From positions 186,001 through 250,000 of the forward strand of contig JAMFSR010000026.1 of assembly GCA_026225395.1 (NCBI GenBank): a stretch of DNA of 64,000 nucleotides, read 5' to 3'. Below the pieces are notes generated by a model. The model was given only the letters and a program-made list of their open reading frames with translations, was not told where the DNA came from and ran no database searches. The position numbers and the translations under genes are program-made. The stretch comes from Granulicella sapmiensis. Lineage in GTDB: Bacteria > Acidobacteriota > Terriglobia > Terriglobales > Acidobacteriaceae. Shown here in pieces: positions 61,326 to 64,000 of the stretch. Numbering within the stretch: position 1 is the first letter of the stretch; every line of letters starts with the position of its first letter.

Positions 61326-64000
61326 ATGAAATTTCTCAAGTCAAGAATGCACGCGTTGCTTGCATTCGTTGTTGTCCTACTGCTCGCGACGGCAGGCGTG
61401 CAGGCACAGACCAACTACGGTACGGTCCGTGGTGAAGTCAAAGACGTCCAGGGTGCGGTCATCCCCAACGCGAAGATCACCCTCACCAATCAGGACACCA
61501 AGGTCGCTAAGACCGGCGTAGCCAATGGAGCGGGCATTTACGAGTTTGGGGGTGTCGATCCCGGCAACTACACCGTCACCATCTTTGTCCCGGGCTTTAA
61601 AACCTACGACACCAAGGGCAACGTTGTTTCGCTCGGTGCTGTCACTACTGTCGACGCCGTACTCACCATCGGCGGAGCAAATGAAACCGTCGAAGTAGCG
61701 GCCGACACCGTCCAGCTAAACACAGCCAACGCTTCCGCGGAACAGATATTCACCGCACAACAGGTTCAGGATCTTCCCAACCTCGGTCGCGATCCTTTCA
61801 TGTTTGTTCAACTCGATGCCAACGTCGTCACCCTCGGCGATCCCCGCTATGTACGCGCGGAAGACTCCTCGGGCGTCTCGGATGTCTCGGTTGCCGGTGC
61901 TCCCGGTAACACCAACTCCTACAACGTAGACGGTATTCCCGTGTCCACCTCTTCCGGTGGCGCAACCTTCGTCGTTTCGCCAGATGCCATCAGCGAAGCC
62001 AAGGTCCAGGGTGACGACTTTGATGCCTCGATCGGACGTACCGGTGGTGGTGTGTTTGTCAATACTCTCAAGGTCGGTTCATCGACATATCACGGTACGC
62101 TCTACGGCGAAACGCGTCAGACCCCATGGTCGGCCAACGTCTGGTTCAATCCCAGCAAGACTCCAACACCTACCGATCAAACCTACCTCTACTCCGGCGC
62201 TATCGGCGGCCCGCTCTTTCCCAAGTTCATTACCAACAAATTCAGGCGCCTGGATAACACCTTCTTCTGGTTGACAGAAGAAGGCTACCGCCAGGGACAG
62301 CCCCTTAGTGGTTCCACGCAGACTTACTATGTGCCGACCATTGCGGAGCGCACCGGCGACTTCACAGCCGATGCTCCTCTTTACGATCCCACTGTAGCCG
62401 GACGTACTACGACATTTGCCCAGGAGTGCGGTTCCAACGTTATTCCCGGTAGCGTTGCAGCTACAAAGGCTGGTGAAGCCTGCGGTGGCAAAAACCTCGC
62501 CAATGGCATCGGTTTCTCGATGGCGAATGCGTTCCCCCTGCCTCTCGGCCCGAACGCAACCGCGACCTTCCTCACCTCACCCACTGCGACGTCATCCAAT
62601 CCTAACGGCGACAACTTCTTCGCTTCCGGCGTCGGCTTCAAGACGCGCGCCGATGAATTTATCGGCAAGGTTGAGCACCAGTTCTTCCCCTGGTGGACAT
62701 CGCAGTTCTCTTACCTGCACTCCGGTGTACAGGAGCCCCAGTCCACGTTCGCCAACTCTTACTCGCTCTATGCCTCCGGCAATGACTTGGAAGACCGCAA
62801 GTTCGACTCAACCGCCTGGAACAACACCTTCACCATCAACTCTTCCACACTGCTGACGGTAGCCTACGGCTATAACCGTTACTGGAGCGCCTTCCCCTAT
62901 CGCACGCAGGGCTTTAGCTTTACCAATGGTTTCGCATACAACGGCACAAACTACGGATTCGCCGGCGCCTTCCCCACCAACGTTCCTCTCACCAGCTATC
63001 CTACGGTGACCATCAGCGGCCTCACCGCCGGCAGCTACTCGGCTCCTGGTCTTGGCGGCGCATTTGGCGGCTACACTCCGCAGGCCTCTCATAACCTGGT
63101 GGCCATCCTTTCCAAGAGCATTAAGAAGCACGACCTGCGCTTCGGCTACACCTACCGCGGCTTCTCCTACTTCACCAACCCACCGAACACGCCCGGCTCC
63201 TTCACCTTCAACGGCGAGTACACCGATAGCACAGGCGCCGTCACAAGTGGCGCCAATGGAACTGCCGCAATCGCCGATATGGAAGTAGGCCTTCCCTCCG
63301 CACTGTCGGAGACCCTCTACGCCGGTCCGTTCATCAACCGCATCGTTTATAACTCGGTCTGGGCGCAGGACGATTACCGTCTCAGCGAGAAACTCACCGT
63401 CAATCTCGGTATCCGCTATGAATTTGAGGAAGGCCAGCACGAAGAGAACAACAAGTTCAATGTTGGCTTCAACCCCGCGGCTCCCGTCAGCTATGTCAAC
63501 TCGCAAGGAGTAACGCAAAACCTTACGGGTGGTCTGGTCTTTGCCGGCGTGGGTGGCGCTCCAACCCACTGCTGCCAGAATCCTGCGAAGTTCTCTCCCC
63601 GTATCGGCGTGGCTTATCAGGTGTTCAAGAACACCGTAATGCACGCAGGCTATGGCTTCTACTACGCCCCGGTGGGTATCACCACCTCCTACAACCAGGG
63701 TTATTCCCAGGTCACGACCACCACACCCACTGCACCCAACGCCTTCGTTTCAGGTCAGATCGCAGCTACCACTGCGGTCGGAGCCACTGGTTGCTTGACG
63801 ACTCCGTTCTTCCAGACCGGAACGGGTGCAACCTGTGGCGGCGGCCTGCTGCAGCCTTCGGCCAACAGCCTTGGCGCTCTCACCGGCTTTGGCGGGGCAC
63901 TCACAGTCATCGACGCTCATAGGGGTTACCCGCTGGTACAGCAGTACATGATGGATGCTCAGCAGAAGCTGCCGGGCGACTTCATCGTGACGCTGTCTTA
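61326..64000 (+). CDS. TonB-dependent receptor, Oar-like (3' end missing)
   Basis: The frame is open from ATG 61326 to the window end, about 890 residues. Signal peptide (LLAFVVVLLLATAGVQAQ), a carboxypeptidase-like domain (YGTVRGEVKDVQGAVIPNAKI), a plug region with NSYNVDGIPV and GRTGGGVFVNTLK, then barrel strands such as NLGIRYEFEEG. GGAGG lies about 10 bases upstream. Distinct in sequence from the receptor at 39-43 kb. Position next to two exported enzymes suggests a shared substrate, unproven. Confidence 0.9.
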   Translation, partial: MKFLKSRMHALLAFVVVLLLATAGVQAQTNYGTVRGEVKDVQGAVIPNAKITLTNQDTKVAKTGVANGAGIYEFGGVDPGNYTVTIFVPGFKTYDTKGNVVSLGAVTTVDAVLTIGGANETVEVAADTVQLNTANASAEQIFTAQQVQDLPNLGRDPFMFVQLDANVVTLGDPRYVRAEDSSGVSDVSVAGAPGNTNSYNVDGIPVSTSSGGATFVVSPDAISEAKVQGDDFDASIGRTGGGVFVNTLKVGSSTYHGTLYGETRQTPWSANVWFNPSKTPTPTDQTYLYSGAIGGPLFPKFITNKFRRLDNTFFWLTEEGYRQGQPLSGSTQTYYVPTIAERTGDFTADAPLYDPTVAGRTTTFAQECGSNVIPGSVAATKAGEACGGKNLANGIGFSMANAFPLPLGPNATATFLTSPTATSSNPNGDNFFASGVGFKTRADEFIGKVEHQFFPWWTSQFSYLHSGVQEPQSTFANSYSLYASGNDLEDRKFDSTAWNNTFTINSSTLLTVAYGYNRYWSAFPYRTQGFSFTNGFAYNGTNYGFAGAFPTNVPLTSYPTVTISGLTAGSYSAPGLGGAFGGYTPQASHNLVAILSKSIKKHDLRFGYTYRGFSYFTNPPNTPGSFTFNGEYTDSTGAVTSGANGTAAIADMEVGLPSALSETLYAGPFINRIVYNSVWAQDDYRLSEKLTVNLGIRYEFEEGQHEENNKFNVGFNPAAPVSYVNSQGVTQNLTGGLVFAGVGGAPTHCCQNPAKFSPRIGVAYQVFKNTVMHAGYGFYYAPVGITTSYNQGYSQVTTTTPTAPNAFVSGQIAATTAVGATGCLTTPFFQTGTGATCGGGLLQPSANSLGALTGFGGALTVIDAHRGYPLVQQYMMDAQQKLPGDFIVTLS

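Overview
The window looks like about 64 kb of a chromosome from an aerobic Gram-negative bacterium, most likely Acidobacteriota (Terriglobia: the Terriglobus, Granulicella, Edaphobacter group). The reasons are two large Oar-type TonB-dependent receptors with an N-terminal carboxypeptidase-like domain, a GC-rich composition, a succinate dehydrogenase operon with an FeS/flavoprotein/cytochrome b558 layout, and an intergenic repeat beginning GTCATCCTGAGCGAAG of a kind I associate with this phylum. The assignment is inferred from gene content, not from a marker-gene comparison. I saw no rRNA, tRNA, CRISPR array, transposase or phage gene.

Layout. 1-3.8 kb: the end of a glutamine synthetase gene, a Myb-like small protein, malate dehydrogenase and a membrane acyltransferase. 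3.8-8.5 kb: two cyclophilins (one cytoplasmic, one exported), an M19 dipeptidase, small stress- or cofactor-type proteins, a DUF3050 protein and an AhpD-like protein. 8.5-12.5 kb: a minus-strand sdh operon (sdhC, a small membrane protein, sdhA, a second small membrane protein, sdhB). 12.6-15.3 kb: rdgB, a response regulator with a zinc-ribbon tail, and a pyrimidine nucleoside phosphorylase. 15.5-20.6 kb: cheA-W-Y-B-R, tightly overlapping and without a receptor gene. 20.7-26.4 kb: a giant Lhr helicase gene overlapping a Nei-type DNA glycosylase gene.

26.4-38.6 kb is an L-rhamnose locus built around a divergent promoter region. On the minus strand rhaT is followed by lutABC. On the plus strand lie rhaI, a regulator that joins an IclR-like HTH to a sugar-binding domain, a fused aldolase/dehydrogenase (RhaEW type), rhaB and an APC permease. 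Together these should take rhamnose to DHAP plus L-lactaldehyde, then L-lactate, then pyruvate. 39-43 kb holds a TonB-dependent receptor. 43.1-52.9 kb is a phosphate-starvation cluster (Crp/Fnr-like regulator, phoB, phoR, a coiled-coil porin, pstSCAB, phoU); the phoB, porin and pstC upstream regions carry 11-bp-periodic PHO-box-like repeats. 53-57.8 kb is a compact pyrimidine cluster, pyrD-E-F-C-B. 58.1-61.1 kb encodes two Tat-exported enzymes: a PLP aminotransferase and a FAD oxidoreductase of the D-amino-acid-oxidase family whose C-terminal substrate-binding segment sits ahead of its Rossmann fold, an apparent circular permutation. The window ends inside a second TonB-dependent receptor gene.

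At large scale the plus strand is G-rich up to roughly 23 kb and C-rich after roughly 28 kb, regardless of gene direction. That polarity change is what one expects near a replication terminus or an inversion boundary. The strongest leads are the permuted exported oxidase, the integrated rhamnose-to-pyruvate locus with its hybrid regulator, the Pho boxes, the CTG start of lutA, and the two small membrane proteins inside the sdh operon.
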